Assembly (NCBI GenBank): GCA_016794505.1
Contig: JAEUJZ010000092.1
Span: 1 to 64,000, forward strand
Direction: 5' to 3'
DNA length: 64,000 bases
From: Myxococcales bacterium
GTDB taxonomy: Bacteria > Myxococcota_A > Polyangia > Palsa-1104 > JAEUJZ01
The number at the start of each line of letters is the position of its first letter. The first letter of the stretch is position 1. Below are positions 15,680 to 26,408 of the stretch, piece after piece. Position numbers and translations under genes: made by a program. Below the pieces are notes generated by a model. That model did no database searches, was not told the DNA's origin, and saw only the letters and a program-made list of their open reading frames with translations.

Positions 15680-17596
15680 TTATTGGACAAGCAACCACAA
15701 GGCAACAAGCACAACCACAGCGGCGATGGCGATGGCCCAGGTGTACCTTCGGGCATGCCGCGCATCGAGTTCCGCAGAGGTCGCCAGCGCAGCGGCCTGC
15801 TCAGTCGCCTGCCGCGCCGACGCATCCGCGCTTGGCCCGCGCGTTCCACTTCCGACGGTCTGCCGCATGTCTGCCACATCCACCTTGCTGGGTAAAGGAA
15901 GAACCTGCGCATCCAAAGGCCCGAGGCGCAGGCTTGCAGCCTCCGCACTCGGCTTGGTGGCCGCACTTGGAGTAGCCGGACCTCTCGCCGTCACCCGCAC
16001 TTGCTCCGTCGCTGCATAGGGATCGATGGGCTCTGGAGCCGCCGACGGTCCAGCCGCTACCTGCGAGGCATTCCCCACCGAAACGATGCGCCGGGCAGGC
16101 TGGTGCGTTTCCGCACGCATCTCGGCATGTGGCTCGCCGATCGATGCATGGATTCGCCCCGAGCTCTGCGATGCAAAATCGGCGATAGGCAGTGCCGACA
16201 GATCCGCCGTGGGTTCTAAGGAAGCGTGGTCCCCGCTGTTGCCCAGCTGCGCCAGTCCGGGCTGACTGTTCGACTCCGCAACCGCCGCAGCCGTGACCCC
16301 ATCGACGGGCATTGGCAGCGCAGGGATCTTCAAGCTGGCGGCCGAGACACGCCGACGCGACTGGGCCAGCGTCTCGATCCGGCGCGGTCCCTGTTCCGAG
16401 TCGAACAGATCGCGAAACGACACCGCCTGCAGCTCGCCCGAGATACTCGAACGCGGCGCAGGCTCAGAGAGGAACGGCTGCGGCAGCGCAGGCAGCGAGG
16501 CCAGCGGGCCACTCATTCGTGAGACCGGACCCGGCGAGCTGTTGGGGGCGCTCACTCCCTCCGCGGTCTCGCTCTCCTCTGGTGCAACGGGGATTTCTTC
16601 CGTCGAGCTGTGGCCGGCCCCCGGATCGGTCCGCCCCAGAGTCGCCAGAGCCGTGGCACTGACCTCACTTGCGACGGGTGGAACCGCAACAGCCAGCGCA
16701 CGCAGCATGTCATCGGCACTGGCAAAGGCATCCGCTCGGCCGTGGCCCAGACCGCGAATCACAACCTCCCACAGCGCTGGCTCAATACCACTTGGGATCG
16801 TTCGTTCGCGCAGACCGTCCCGCGCATCCGCAGCCGGCTCGCCCGTGATCAGCTCGTAGAGCAGCCCCGCCACGGCGCGCAGATCCGCGCGGATGCTGCC
16901 GCGAATCGTTTGTCCCAGGGACAGCGCTCTCAGACCGCGCAGGCGCACCGCAGCAGCACGAGCGCGCCCCGCCAAGAGCTCGTCTTCATGCAACAGAAAC
17001 ACGTGCTGCGCACCCAGTCCTTGATGGGAAAGCCCCGCCCGATGCGCCGCCACCAAGACTGTCAGCAGCTGCCGCCCAATCTGGCTGGCCGCGCGCCCAG
17101 CCACGGGAAAATGACCTGCACGCTGCCATTCCTCCAGCAGATCGCCAAGCGGCCGTGCAGTCCCTAGCTCCGTTACCAGGTACGCGATGCCATGCTCGTC
17201 CACACCGGTCTCGAACAAGCGCAGGAGGTTCGGCAGATCCAGCACATGCAGCGCCTGTGCTTCTGCCTGCACCATACGGACAGCACCATCGTCGATGTGC
17301 TGCGAATCCTGGACTGAAAAAGACGCGCCCCGCTGGCTGACGTGCCCGGCCGCCGCGTCGTGATGCAGCACGCGAACCACGTCAATGGCCACCCGTTCGC
17401 CTGTGTGCAAGTGATACGCGGCGCAGGTTGCGCCACCCGGCCGAGGCGCAATGACCCCTTCGATCCGCCAGACATGGTGGATGGTCTCGGGCCACAGCTT
17501 TGCCTGGTCGACCTCGCACTCCGGCGCATCGGGTGGATAACTGATGCCACACTCGAAGCAGCGCTGACGGTCTTGGGTAAAGGGCCGATCCGACAC
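15680..17596 (-). CDS. tail-anchored serine/threonine pseudokinase with zinc-knuckle-like N-terminus
   Basis: 638 residues from a GTG start. An N-terminal Cys cluster (CFECGISYPPDAPECEVD) resembles the short zinc-binding knuckle of other myxobacterial kinases. The kinase-like fold follows (residues ~40-300: HLLRLFE-like helix, LVTELGTARPLGDLL, ELITGEPA and ASADDMLRAL). However, every catalytic residue is altered: the beta-3 Lys is Asp72 in VAIDVV, the HRDLKPxN loop is HQGLGAQHV (191-199), and no DFG is visible (AAVRLRGLRA instead). Residues ~310-610 are low-complexity, Ser/Pro/Ala-rich. A single C-terminal helix (AIAIAAVVVLVALWLLV) anchors it. It should be a scaffold or regulator, not a kinase. 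Function unknown. Confidence 0.82.
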   Translation of the reverse strand: MSDRPFTQDRQRCFECGISYPPDAPECEVDQAKLWPETIHHVWRIEGVIAPRPGGATCAAYHLHTGERVAIDVVRVLHHDAAAGHVSQRGASFSVQDSQHIDDGAVRMVQAEAQALHVLDLPNLLRLFETGVDEHGIAYLVTELGTARPLGDLLEEWQRAGHFPVAGRAASQIGRQLLTVLVAAHRAGLSHQGLGAQHVFLLHEDELLAGRARAAAVRLRGLRALSLGQTIRGSIRADLRAVAGLLYELITGEPAADARDGLRERTIPSGIEPALWEVVIRGLGHGRADAFASADDMLRALAVAVPPVASEVSATALATLGRTDPGAGHSSTEEIPVAPEESETAEGVSAPNSSPGPVSRMSGPLASLPALPQPFLSEPAPRSSISGELQAVSFRDLFDSEQGPRRIETLAQSRRRVSAASLKIPALPMPVDGVTAAAVAESNSQPGLAQLGNSGDHASLEPTADLSALPIADFASQSSGRIHASIGEPHAEMRAETHQPARRIVSVGNASQVAAGPSAAPEPIDPYAATEQVRVTARGPATPSAATKPSAEAASLRLGPLDAQVLPLPSKVDVADMRQTVGSGTRGPSADASARQATEQAAALATSAELDARHARRYTWAIAIAAVVVLVALWLLVQ

Positions 17597-17854
17597 AGGA
17601 AACCTTTCACGGGCCTCCCCACTTTAGCATGACTCTCTGAACACACCGGCCGGCATCCACCGTGCGCGCGGCGATTCACGGCAGACGGCACGCGCCTGCG
17701 ATTGCGAAGCGCGCATGCGTGACATCACGATGCTAGTGACTCACGCTGCGGCATCCGATAGACTGCCCGCATCCTGACAGGTCACGCGTCCTCTTGTCTG
17801 CCCAGCTGCGGACACGTGGATCGAGACAACGCTTCAGCCCTTATTGAGGGGACC

Positions 17855-19171
<1,317 letters not shown>

Positions 19172-19181
19172 GCTCTCGCTC

Positions 19182-19202
19182 GCTGCCGCTCGCTGCGGCA
19201 GC
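19182..19202 (+). terminator. 8-bp GC hairpin after citrate synthase
   Basis: GCTGCCGC, loop TCGCT, then GCGGCAGC pair perfectly, beginning 10 bases after the gltA stop. A run of C, not T, follows, so an intrinsic terminator of the usual type is not complete. Many GC-rich bacteria use such hairpins with Rho or other help. The gap to the convergent TRAP gene is only 150 bases. Confidence 0.4.
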
Positions 19203-19321
19203 CCCCCCCGCACTCCCCTTCCCCGACGCTATCGCCCGCCCAGACTTCGTGCGAAACAGTCGCGCCAGTTAGCCCCGCTCCACTCGCTGCGGATGCGGCA
19301 GATCCTGCCTTGTCGTTTCTG

Positions 19322-21487
19322 CTAGGCCTTGCCGAACAGACGCAGCAAGCCCATCGTCACCCACGGCACATAGGTGATGAACAAGACGCCGATGGACATG
19401 ATGAGCAGAAATGGCAAGGAATGGCGATACAGCACGGGCAGCGGCTTGTGGAAGCGCGTCGCCGACAGGAACAGGTTCAGACCCATCGGCGGGCACAGGA
19501 ACCCAAGCTCCAAGTTGGCGAGGAAGATCACGCCCAGGTGAACCGGGTGAACATTGAACGCCACACCAAGCGGCGCCACCAAGGGCACCAGCACCACAAT
19601 CGCTGAGTAGATCTCAAGCACACTGCCCAAGATGAGCAGCATGATGTTGAGCACCAGCAAGAAGGCCCACTGCGACTTGATGTGTAGCTGCACCCAATCA
19701 ACCAGCTTGGTTGGGATCTCTGCTTCCACCAGATAGTTGGTCAGCCCCAGCGCCACACCCAAAAGGACGACGACGGCGCCGACCAAGGCCGCGGCATGCA
19801 CAAACACCCCAGGCAGCTCGCGGATCGGGTGAATGTCGCGATAGATGGCTAGCTCGACAAACAGCGCGTAGGCCGCCCCGATGGCTGCGGCCTCGACGAC
19901 CGTGGCGATGCCGCTGGCAAAGGCGATGATCACCAGGACGGGCAACAGCAGGTCCCATTTTGCGTCGCGAAGCGCATGCAGCACTTCCGCGCGAACGAAG
20001 GGCTGCGAGGGCGCCTTGTGGATCACGCCACGGTGAACGCCATACAGCGAGACCAGGATCACCAAGAACAAGCCCGGCAAGAGACCGCCGATAAAAAGCT
20101 GCTCAACACCGACGGGCGCTGCGGCCCCTGGCGTGCTGGCGGCCACCGAGTAAAGAAGCACGGGAAGGCTGGGAGGAAAGAGCAAACCCAAGCTCCCGGC
20201 CGCCGTGACCAGTCCCAGCGAAAAGCCCTTGGGATACTTGTCCCGCACCAGCATGGGATAGACCAGCCCACCCAGCGCCAAGATCGTGACGCCCGATGCA
20301 CCGGTAAACGTCGTAAACAGCGCACAGACGAATACCACCATCACGGCCATGCCGCCCGGCATCCAACCAAAGACGCTCTTGTACGCTCGCACCAGACGCT
20401 GCGAAGACCGTCCCGAGGCGAGGATGTACCCCGCCATCGTCAGAAGCGGAATCGCCGGCAGTGAAGGATTTGCCGCCAAGCGATTGGTCTCGGTCGGAAG
20501 CGCTGCCACGGGCGAGCCATCGACGAAGAACAAGCCCATCGCCAGACCAGCCATGACGATGAAGACCGGCGTGCCCAGAAGAAATCCCAAGCTCATCGAT
20601 ACGAGCACCAGGATCCGCACAAACTTGCGAATTCCGTCGGTGTCCAAGCGGCTCAGGGCAGCCTGAATACGCGCCGATCCGTCGTAGCGCATGCCCACAT
20701 AAAACGCGACCGCAGCCAAAACCCCCACCAGCCCCGCGATCACGAGACGACGCACGCGGACCACTCGGGGTAACGGAGCCGTCGCCAGCTCAGCGGGCAC
20801 ACTGCCGTGCGGTCCCGCAAACGCAGTGGCTGGATGCAGAGCCCTGGCCACGACGCGGACGGTCATTACTCCAAAGGCGACCGGAATGATCAGCTCGACC
20901 ATCCAGCGATGCAGCCCACCGGGCAGAAGATCCGCGTCTCCTGTCCCGCGATTTGCCGCCACCATTCTCGCGCTGGCATAGGTCAGCAGCAGCGACACCA
21001 CGACGAAGACCACTTGACTGAAGGTCTCAAACGCCAGCCGCAGGCGGCCACGCGCCATGAAGTTCGTCGTCGCAAGGCTTAGGTGCTTGCCGCCCGCCGC
21101 TGCCAGAACGGCCCCGAGAAATCCAATCCACAGCGTGCCGTTCTGCACATAGACCGACGTCCACGACGTGTCCTTGGGCACGATGAAAAGCAATGCGGCT
21201 CCCAGCGCATGCGAAATCCAGCGCCAGCGCTGCGCCTCGATCAGCGAGTCGCCCAGGCGGTGCAAGACCCCCAGGACAGGCAGCAGCACGACGGCTAAGC
21301 CGATGAGCGTAATCAGCAGTGCTTCGATGCGCAGACCGGGTGGCGGCCCTTCGCCCGTGCCCATGACATCGTCGCTGCTGTGCGTGGCAGGCGCCCGACC
21401 TGGATCCGGCGGACTGGCCGCTTCAGATCCTTCGGACGCCAGCTCTGGATCGGCGTCTGTCGACGGCGAAGATTCCTGGTCTGACAT
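19322..21487 (-). CDS. TRAP transporter fused DctQM permease
   Basis: 721 residues. After a polar, acidic N-terminus (~45 residues) comes a four-helix DctQ-like domain (residues ~50-215) with the FMARGRLRLAFETFSQ motif. A linker leads to the DctM domain (residues ~235-721) with many helices. Its glycine-rich hallmark region MAGYILASGRSSQRLVRAY is followed by FVCALFTTFTGASGVTILALGG, the family's typical sequence. The C-terminus reads NLELGFLCPPMGLNLFL, also characteristic. TRAP systems take up organic acids using a sodium gradient and a periplasmic binding protein; no DctP/TAXI gene is in the window. The gene follows the small acidic protein by 26 bases. Confidence 0.93.
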   Translation of the reverse strand: MSDQESSPSTDADPELASEGSEAASPPDPGRAPATHSSDDVMGTGEGPPPGLRIEALLITLIGLAVVLLPVLGVLHRLGDSLIEAQRWRWISHALGAALLFIVPKDTSWTSVYVQNGTLWIGFLGAVLAAAGGKHLSLATTNFMARGRLRLAFETFSQVVFVVVSLLLTYASARMVAANRGTGDADLLPGGLHRWMVELIIPVAFGVMTVRVVARALHPATAFAGPHGSVPAELATAPLPRVVRVRRLVIAGLVGVLAAVAFYVGMRYDGSARIQAALSRLDTDGIRKFVRILVLVSMSLGFLLGTPVFIVMAGLAMGLFFVDGSPVAALPTETNRLAANPSLPAIPLLTMAGYILASGRSSQRLVRAYKSVFGWMPGGMAVMVVFVCALFTTFTGASGVTILALGGLVYPMLVRDKYPKGFSLGLVTAAGSLGLLFPPSLPVLLYSVAASTPGAAAPVGVEQLFIGGLLPGLFLVILVSLYGVHRGVIHKAPSQPFVRAEVLHALRDAKWDLLLPVLVIIAFASGIATVVEAAAIGAAYALFVELAIYRDIHPIRELPGVFVHAAALVGAVVVLLGVALGLTNYLVEAEIPTKLVDWVQLHIKSQWAFLLVLNIMLLILGSVLEIYSAIVVLVPLVAPLGVAFNVHPVHLGVIFLANLELGFLCPPMGLNLFLSATRFHKPLPVLYRHSLPFLLIMSIGVLFITYVPWVTMGLLRLFGKA

Positions 21488-21513
21488 CGAGGTGAGAGCA
21501 GTATACCAAGGAT

Positions 21514-21792
21514 CTAACGGGGTTCTGTGGTGACATCGACCTCGATATTGGGGACTTCTTCCCCTGGCTCGACGTCCTCATCGGTCTCGCGGCCTGGAAT
21601 GATCGTGATGCGCACGGGCGGCTCAGGCAGCGGCTCGGTGGGAATCTCCAAGGTCGACGGGTCCACAAGATCGTCCCCGCCGCTTGCGTCTCCTCCGTCG
21701 CCTGCGCCTGGCTCGCTGGGCTCCGATGCGCTGTCTTCTTCTACGCGGTCGGTCTCTGGGCTCTCTGAACCCACGGTCTCTATCTGTGGCAT
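21514..21792 (-). CDS. small acidic disordered protein upstream of TRAP permease
   Basis: 92 residues from the ATG at 21792, which has AGAGGA nine bases upstream; the longer frame to 21993 would run into the divergent UbiB-like gene. The sequence is very acidic, rich in Glu, Asp, Pro, Ser and Gly (DRVEEDSASEPSEPG), with a short beta-prone part (PPVRITIIPG) and acidic repeats of EP/EE. There is no signal peptide or membrane helix, so it is probably cytoplasmic and unstructured. It lies 26 bases upstream of the TRAP permease on the same strand, so is likely co-transcribed. I do not recognise the family. The permease also starts with an acidic disordered segment. Confidence 0.55.
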   Translation of the reverse strand: MPQIETVGSESPETDRVEEDSASEPSEPGAGDGGDASGGDDLVDPSTLEIPTEPLPEPPVRITIIPGRETDEDVEPGEEVPNIEVDVTTEPR

Positions 21793-21870
21793 GATGAAAT
21801 TCCTCTTGATCTGGCCCTCCATCTGAAAACAAAAGCCAGCGGCCGTCACCATGAAACTTGAGGTTCTCGC

Positions 21871-23196
21871 ATGAAGCGCTCGCATCAGCGCCTCTTTGCC
21901 CAGACCACTGCGCTGGCGCGACGGCTGCGGGCTCAGCTCGGGCACCTTCTCGACAGCGAAATCGATGAAGCCGGAGAGCTCCGCGATGCCCAAGTGGCCG
22001 AGGCATCCGCCATGGCCGACGCAGCATCCGAGCTGCGGGGAGGCTATGCCAAGGTTGCCCAGCTACGCGGCTATCTGCAGGCCAACGCGGAGCTGACGCC
22101 AGAAGCGCAGCGCGTGCTGGGTCGCGTCTGGGATCAGCTGCCCGCCGACGACCCAAACGCCATTCGTGGTGTGATCCGATCCGAACTCGGCGACGAACCG
22201 CAGCACGTCTTCACAGAGTTCGACAGCGCGCCGCTGGCCGCCGCATCGCTGGGCCAAGTCCACGGGGCCCGCACAAAAGCCGGGGACAGCGTGGCCGTCA
22301 AAGTGCAGTACCCCGGCATCGCCGACGCGCTGCGCGATGATCTTGCGGCGCGCCGCTTGGTGCGCGATCTCGTCGGAGCCGATCTGGGTGATGCCGTGCC
22401 TGAGGCGTCCATCGCCGCACTTAGCGAGCGGCTCTTGCAGGAGCTGGACTATCGTGCCGAGCAGAGCTGGCTGCGCCGCTTCAAGCTGGCCTTCGCCAAC
22501 GATCGGCACATCGCCATCCCGGCTGTGTATCCGACGCTCTGCAGCCAGCGCGTCCTGACCATGGAGCGGTTTCACGGTCGCAGCCTGCCGCAGATCGCAG
22601 CGCAGGCCTCCACCGCCGAGCGCTCGGCTGTTGCGGCCGTTCTCTTCCGCTTTGCCATGGCGGCTCCGCTGCGACACCGCCTGCTGAACCTGGATCCGAA
22701 TCCCGGCAACTACATCGTCTTGAGCAGCGCACCCGACTCGCCCCGCGTTGGCTTTATCGACTTTGGCTGTTGCACCGAGGTCGATGAAGAGGTCGCCGAG
22801 GCGGACCGGCGTCTGTGGCTGGCGATGATTCATCGCGATGGGGAAGCACTTCGCTATGCCGCACATCGCACCGGGCTCGTCGGTGTGCAAGGCGCGGCGG
22901 TCTTTGAGTCCGCGACATTCCGCGCCTGGGAAGCAGCGCTGGCCGGACCGTTTCTGTCCAAGCAGCCGACTGCTATCGATGACAACCAGATGCGCGAGCT
23001 CGTCCAGCTCACTTGGAAGCTGGTACACACGGGCCGAATGACGCTCCCGCCTGGAGCTCTCTTGCTGTGGCGGCAGCGCTTGGGGTTCCTCGCCGTACTC
23101 GGAAGCCTGCGCCCCGTGCTGCCGATGCGTCAGCTACTTGCCGAGGTCCTCGACGATGGCGGGCACCCAGTTCCCCTGCTTGAGCGCTACCCCTAG
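21871..23196 (+). CDS. ABC1/UbiB-family atypical kinase
   Basis: 441 residues from an ATG with GAGG nine bases upstream. Family motifs in order: KVAQ (GGYAKVAQLRGYL) where the family usually has KxGQ, the Ala-rich loop AAASLGQVH, the lysine in VAVKVQYPG, the catalytic LDPNPGNYI, and FIDFGCC. The kinase-like fold binds ADP/ATP and is needed for ubiquinone or other isoprenoid lipid handling in characterised members (UbiB, COQ8). It is a soluble-looking protein without the C-terminal helices of UbiB itself, so likely a different subfamily. A second member is at 39027. It diverges from the TRAP operon by 78 bases. Confidence 0.9.
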   Translation: MKRSHQRLFAQTTALARRLRAQLGHLLDSEIDEAGELRDAQVAEASAMADAASELRGGYAKVAQLRGYLQANAELTPEAQRVLGRVWDQLPADDPNAIRGVIRSELGDEPQHVFTEFDSAPLAAASLGQVHGARTKAGDSVAVKVQYPGIADALRDDLAARRLVRDLVGADLGDAVPEASIAALSERLLQELDYRAEQSWLRRFKLAFANDRHIAIPAVYPTLCSQRVLTMERFHGRSLPQIAAQASTAERSAVAAVLFRFAMAAPLRHRLLNLDPNPGNYIVLSSAPDSPRVGFIDFGCCTEVDEEVAEADRRLWLAMIHRDGEALRYAAHRTGLVGVQGAAVFESATFRAWEAALAGPFLSKQPTAIDDNQMRELVQLTWKLVHTGRMTLPPGALLLWRQRLGFLAVLGSLRPVLPMRQLLAEVLDDGGHPVPLLERYP

Positions 23197-23253
23197 CCAC
23201 ACCGTCGCGCCCATCGCGCATGCCTATCGAGGCAGCTTGTGTTCCGTCGAGTA

Positions 23254-24267
23254 CTACGCGGGGGGGCCTGCCTGTCGATACCAGTCGATGGTCTGCTGCA
23301 GCCCTTCTTCCAAGTCAAAGCGCGGCGACCACCCCAGAAGCTCGCGTGCCTTGCTGATGGCCGGAACGCGTAGCTCGACGTCAGGGTGATTCCAGCGCAC
23401 AAACTCGATGGGCGACTTCGAGCCCACCAAGCGATGAATGGTCTGCGCCAAGTTGTACACGGTCACTGTCGAACGCGGATTGCCGATATTGAACGCGTGT
23501 CCGACCGCCCCCGGCACCGTCAGCGTCAGCAGGACCGCATCGACAATGTCGCGGATGTAGCACCAAGCGCGAATCTGCGCTCCGTCGTTGTGGATACGCA
23601 GCGGCTCGCCGCGCAGCGCACGCAGGATGAAGTGATGCACGGCCCCCTCACCCACCTGCCGCGGACCATAGATGTTAAAGGGGCGAATCGACACCGCCGG
23701 GAAACCAAACTGACGGTGATAGCTCATGCACAAGTGCTCGGTCGCCAGCTTGGCCACTGCGTACGTCCAGCGGGCTTCGCCGACGGCACCCAGCGTGGTC
23801 GCGTCGAATTCGGTCACTTGATAGGCATAGCGGCCAAAGACTTCGCTGGTCGAAAAGTCGATGAAGCGTCGGCAGCGTCCCGTGGCATACGCCGCTTCTA
23901 GCACGGCGGCAGTGCCCAGCAGCGACACCCGCATGGTGGTGGTCGGCATCTTCATTACGGTGTCAACACCCGCGATGGAAGCCAGGTGAATGACCATGTC
24001 GACATCCCGCACAGCCTGATTGACTGAGCTCGCGTCCAGCACATCACCGACGCAGATCTCGACATTCGGATGATCGTGCAGCGCTGCAGGACGCAGTGCA
24101 TCGCGGCGCATCACGTCCAGAACTCGAACGCGGTTGTGCGTGCGCAGACGCTCAACCAAGTGCGAACCGATGAAGCCCGCCCCTCCAGTGATCAAAATGT
24201 GCGCGTCGCGCAAGTCAGGGCTGCTCGGTCCAGGTGGCACGAAAGCGGGATCGGTTTCCAACGACAT
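23254..24267 (-). CDS. NAD-dependent sugar-nucleotide epimerase/dehydratase
   Basis: 337 residues from the ATG at 24267. The extended short-chain dehydrogenase fold is clear: ITGGAGFIGSHL binds NAD, the catalytic Ser lies in FSTSEVFG, and the YxxxK catalytic pair is YAVAK. The NIYGPRQ motif is typical of UDP-glucuronate decarboxylase, dTDP-glucose dehydratase and related enzymes. The C-terminal ELLGWSPRFDLEEGLQQTIDWYR is the usual end. Which nucleotide sugar it acts on is not decided by the visible motifs. It stands alone and is divergent from the amidohydrolase by 58 bases. It most likely serves polysaccharide or LPS synthesis. Confidence 0.9.
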   Translation of the reverse strand: MSLETDPAFVPPGPSSPDLRDAHILITGGAGFIGSHLVERLRTHNRVRVLDVMRRDALRPAALHDHPNVEICVGDVLDASSVNQAVRDVDMVIHLASIAGVDTVMKMPTTTMRVSLLGTAAVLEAAYATGRCRRFIDFSTSEVFGRYAYQVTEFDATTLGAVGEARWTYAVAKLATEHLCMSYHRQFGFPAVSIRPFNIYGPRQVGEGAVHHFILRALRGEPLRIHNDGAQIRAWCYIRDIVDAVLLTLTVPGAVGHAFNIGNPRSTVTVYNLAQTIHRLVGSKSPIEFVRWNHPDVELRVPAISKARELLGWSPRFDLEEGLQQTIDWYRQAGPPA

Positions 24268-24325
24268 GGGCCGGCAGTCTACTGCAAACCGCTCGCCGCA
24301 GGGTACGATGCAATGAGGGGGCGCA

Positions 24326-25882
24326 ATGCATACGCGAGTACAAAAGGGGCGGGTGTTCTTCGCGCTGGTCCTGCAGCTAGCGATAGGCTGCCGCGACAAT
24401 ACGACTGGCACGCCGGGCGACGAGCCTGCCGATATGGCCATCGCCGGTAATGAGACGGATGCGGGAACGGATGCGGGCCCCGATGGCTCGATGCCGCCCG
24501 CGGGAACCACGCTGACGACGGGAGCCAAAGATCGCATCCTTCTGCGCGGTCTCTTGCTTTCGCCAAGCGGCCCGCTACAGGGCGAGCTCTTGGTCGAAGG
24601 AAACCAGATCACCTGCGTCGGTCCAAGCTGCGCCACGCAGAGTGGAGCGCAAGGCGCGACGATCGTCAACTCAGGCGGCATCATCGCGCCCGGCCTGATC
24701 GACGCGCACAACCATGGCCTGTTCAATATCTTCGACGAGAGCGACTGGTCTCCCGGACGCTTCTACGGCAACCACACGCAGTGGACCTCGGACGTGCGAT
24801 ATGGGCAGGTGGTCAATGCCAAACAGTATCTGAACCGAGAAGATGGCTCGCCGGTTGACCTGCGCTGCGAGCTGGATAAGTACGCCGAGGTCAAGGCTCT
24901 CATCGCTGGCACTACCTCGTTTACGCTGGCGCCAGGCGCAACGGAATTGCTGTGTTACTCGTCGGTGGTGCGGACCATCGACACGCTGCGCAATGGGCTC
25001 GGCAGCGACAAGGTGCGGACCTCGATCGCGGTGCCGGACAACACGACCGCCATGGGTATTTGCAGCGCCTATGTTGCTGGTACCACCAACGCATACGTCG
25101 TGCATGTCGCAGAAGGCATCGACGCCAGGGCGCGTTCTGAATTCGCAGACCTGGAAAGCCGAGCGGGTGGCTGCTTACTAGCCCCGCAGACCGCCATCGT
25201 CCACGGCACGGCCCTTGGGACCGAAGAATTTACCAAGATGGCTGCGGCCAAGATGAAGCTCGTGTGGTCGCCGAAGTCGAACCTGTTTTTGTACAACGAC
25301 ACCACGCGAATCGACTTGGCCATCCAAGCGGGTGTGCAGACCATCGCACTGGCCCCCGACTGGGCGCTGGGCGGAAGTGTCAATCTGCTCGACGAGCTAC
25401 GCGCCGCGGCCAGCGTCAACCAGAGCAAGTTCTCGGGCTTGCTGAGCCCACGCCGCTTGTTCGAGATGGTGACCATCGAACCTGCTCGCGTCCTCGGCGT
25501 CGACGCAGCGCTGGGATCGCTAGAGGTCGGCAAGCGAGCCGACCTGTTTATCTATTCGGGTGATCCAAGTCGTCCGTACGACTCGCTGCTGCAAGCCCAG
25601 CCCAGCAGCATTGATCTGGTGATGCTCGATGGTCGCGTGGTGTATGGCGCACCGGATGTGCAAGCCGCCGCCCCCGAGGCTCCCGGCTGCGAGCAGGTGT
25701 CGATCTGCACGCGCAGCAAGTTCTTGTGCGTGGCGGAAACATCGACGGCGAACAAGCTCGATCAGACGTTTGCGACCATCGTGCAGCTTCTCACTGCGGG
25801 CCTGGCCAACTATGACGCGATGGTGGCGGGCATGGGCATCGCCCCGATGTCGCCCATCGCTCCTTTGACCAAGTGTCCGTGA
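24326..25882 (+). CDS. amidohydrolase-family lipoprotein
   Basis: 518 residues. A lipobox (LAIGCRD) follows the signal peptide, then a Gly/Asp/Thr-rich linker. The amidohydrolase fold starts near residue 65 with the small beta domain. The first metal-binding HxH is in GLIDAHNHG, further metal/substrate-site His are in VHVAEG and IVHGTAL, and the catalytic Asp is in ALAPDWALGGS. A substrate-type region VEIGKRADLF-like (LEVGKRADLFIYSG) is typical for the superfamily. It would be an outer or periplasmic deaminase or cyclic-amide hydrolase. The C-terminal ~70 residues hold a Cys pair (CEQVSICTRSKFLC) outside the family core. The substrate is unknown. Confidence 0.88.
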   Translation: MHTRVQKGRVFFALVLQLAIGCRDNTTGTPGDEPADMAIAGNETDAGTDAGPDGSMPPAGTTLTTGAKDRILLRGLLLSPSGPLQGELLVEGNQITCVGPSCATQSGAQGATIVNSGGIIAPGLIDAHNHGLFNIFDESDWSPGRFYGNHTQWTSDVRYGQVVNAKQYLNREDGSPVDLRCELDKYAEVKALIAGTTSFTLAPGATELLCYSSVVRTIDTLRNGLGSDKVRTSIAVPDNTTAMGICSAYVAGTTNAYVVHVAEGIDARARSEFADLESRAGGCLLAPQTAIVHGTALGTEEFTKMAAAKMKLVWSPKSNLFLYNDTTRIDLAIQAGVQTIALAPDWALGGSVNLLDELRAAASVNQSKFSGLLSPRRLFEMVTIEPARVLGVDAALGSLEVGKRADLFIYSGDPSRPYDSLLQAQPSSIDLVMLDGRVVYGAPDVQAAAPEAPGCEQVSICTRSKFLCVAETSTANKLDQTFATIVQLLTAGLANYDAMVAGMGIAPMSPIAPLTKCP

Positions 25883-25919
25883 TCCAACGACCCAGGGAGC
25901 CCTGCGTCGATCTCAGTCG

Positions 25920-26408
25920 CTAGACGGGGAACAGCGAGCGCAGTGTCCGTCGCAACAGCGCCCGAGTCTCGGGCATGACGGGCGAGCGCAGCGCGCGACT
26001 GCCCAGCAAAACCAGGACGCCCGACACCGCCACGTTGCAGGCGATGAGCGCAGCGAGCGCCCAGGGAAGACGCAAGGGAATCTGAAGAAATCCCCACAGC
26101 GCAAGCCCCTCGGACAGGATCACCGTCAAAAAGCCCAGGAACCCCGCGAGCGCACAGCAGACCGCACCGCGTAGCAGGCGAGCCTGATCGCGACGTGCTT
26201 CATTGGCGGCAATCTGGACGTGAATGCGCAGCAGGCCGGAAAGCAGCGAAAACAACCGACGCGTCAGATCAGATGATGCAGAAGCCGACGCCGACGATGC
26301 CTGTGTCGACGCAGCGTCGATGTCTAGCCCAGCCAAGTCGGGCTCATCTAGATCATCAAGCGAGTCGATGCCAGGCGCTGCGTCCGTATGCCTGCTGCTA
26401 CTTGCCAC
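25920..26408 (-). CDS. YqjE/holin-X-like membrane protein
   Basis: 162 residues from a GTG (26408-26406) that overlaps the end of the upstream gene by 11 bases. The N-terminal ~45 residues are acidic and disordered (Asp/Ser/Ala-rich). An amphipathic region RIHVQIAANEARRDQARLLRG leads into two membrane helices: VCCALAGFLGFLTVILSEG and ALAALIACNVAVSGVLVLL. This resembles the YqjE/DUF1469 (holin-X, PF07332) family, which in E. coli lies next to the ribosome-binding membrane protein YqjD. The neighbouring gene upstream is a YqjD-like protein, which supports the assignment. A short basic C-terminus follows. Confidence 0.72.
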   Translation of the reverse strand: MASSSRHTDAAPGIDSLDDLDEPDLAGLDIDAASTQASSASASASSDLTRRLFSLLSGLLRIHVQIAANEARRDQARLLRGAVCCALAGFLGFLTVILSEGLALWGFLQIPLRLPWALAALIACNVAVSGVLVLLGSRALRSPVMPETRALLRRTLRSLFPV

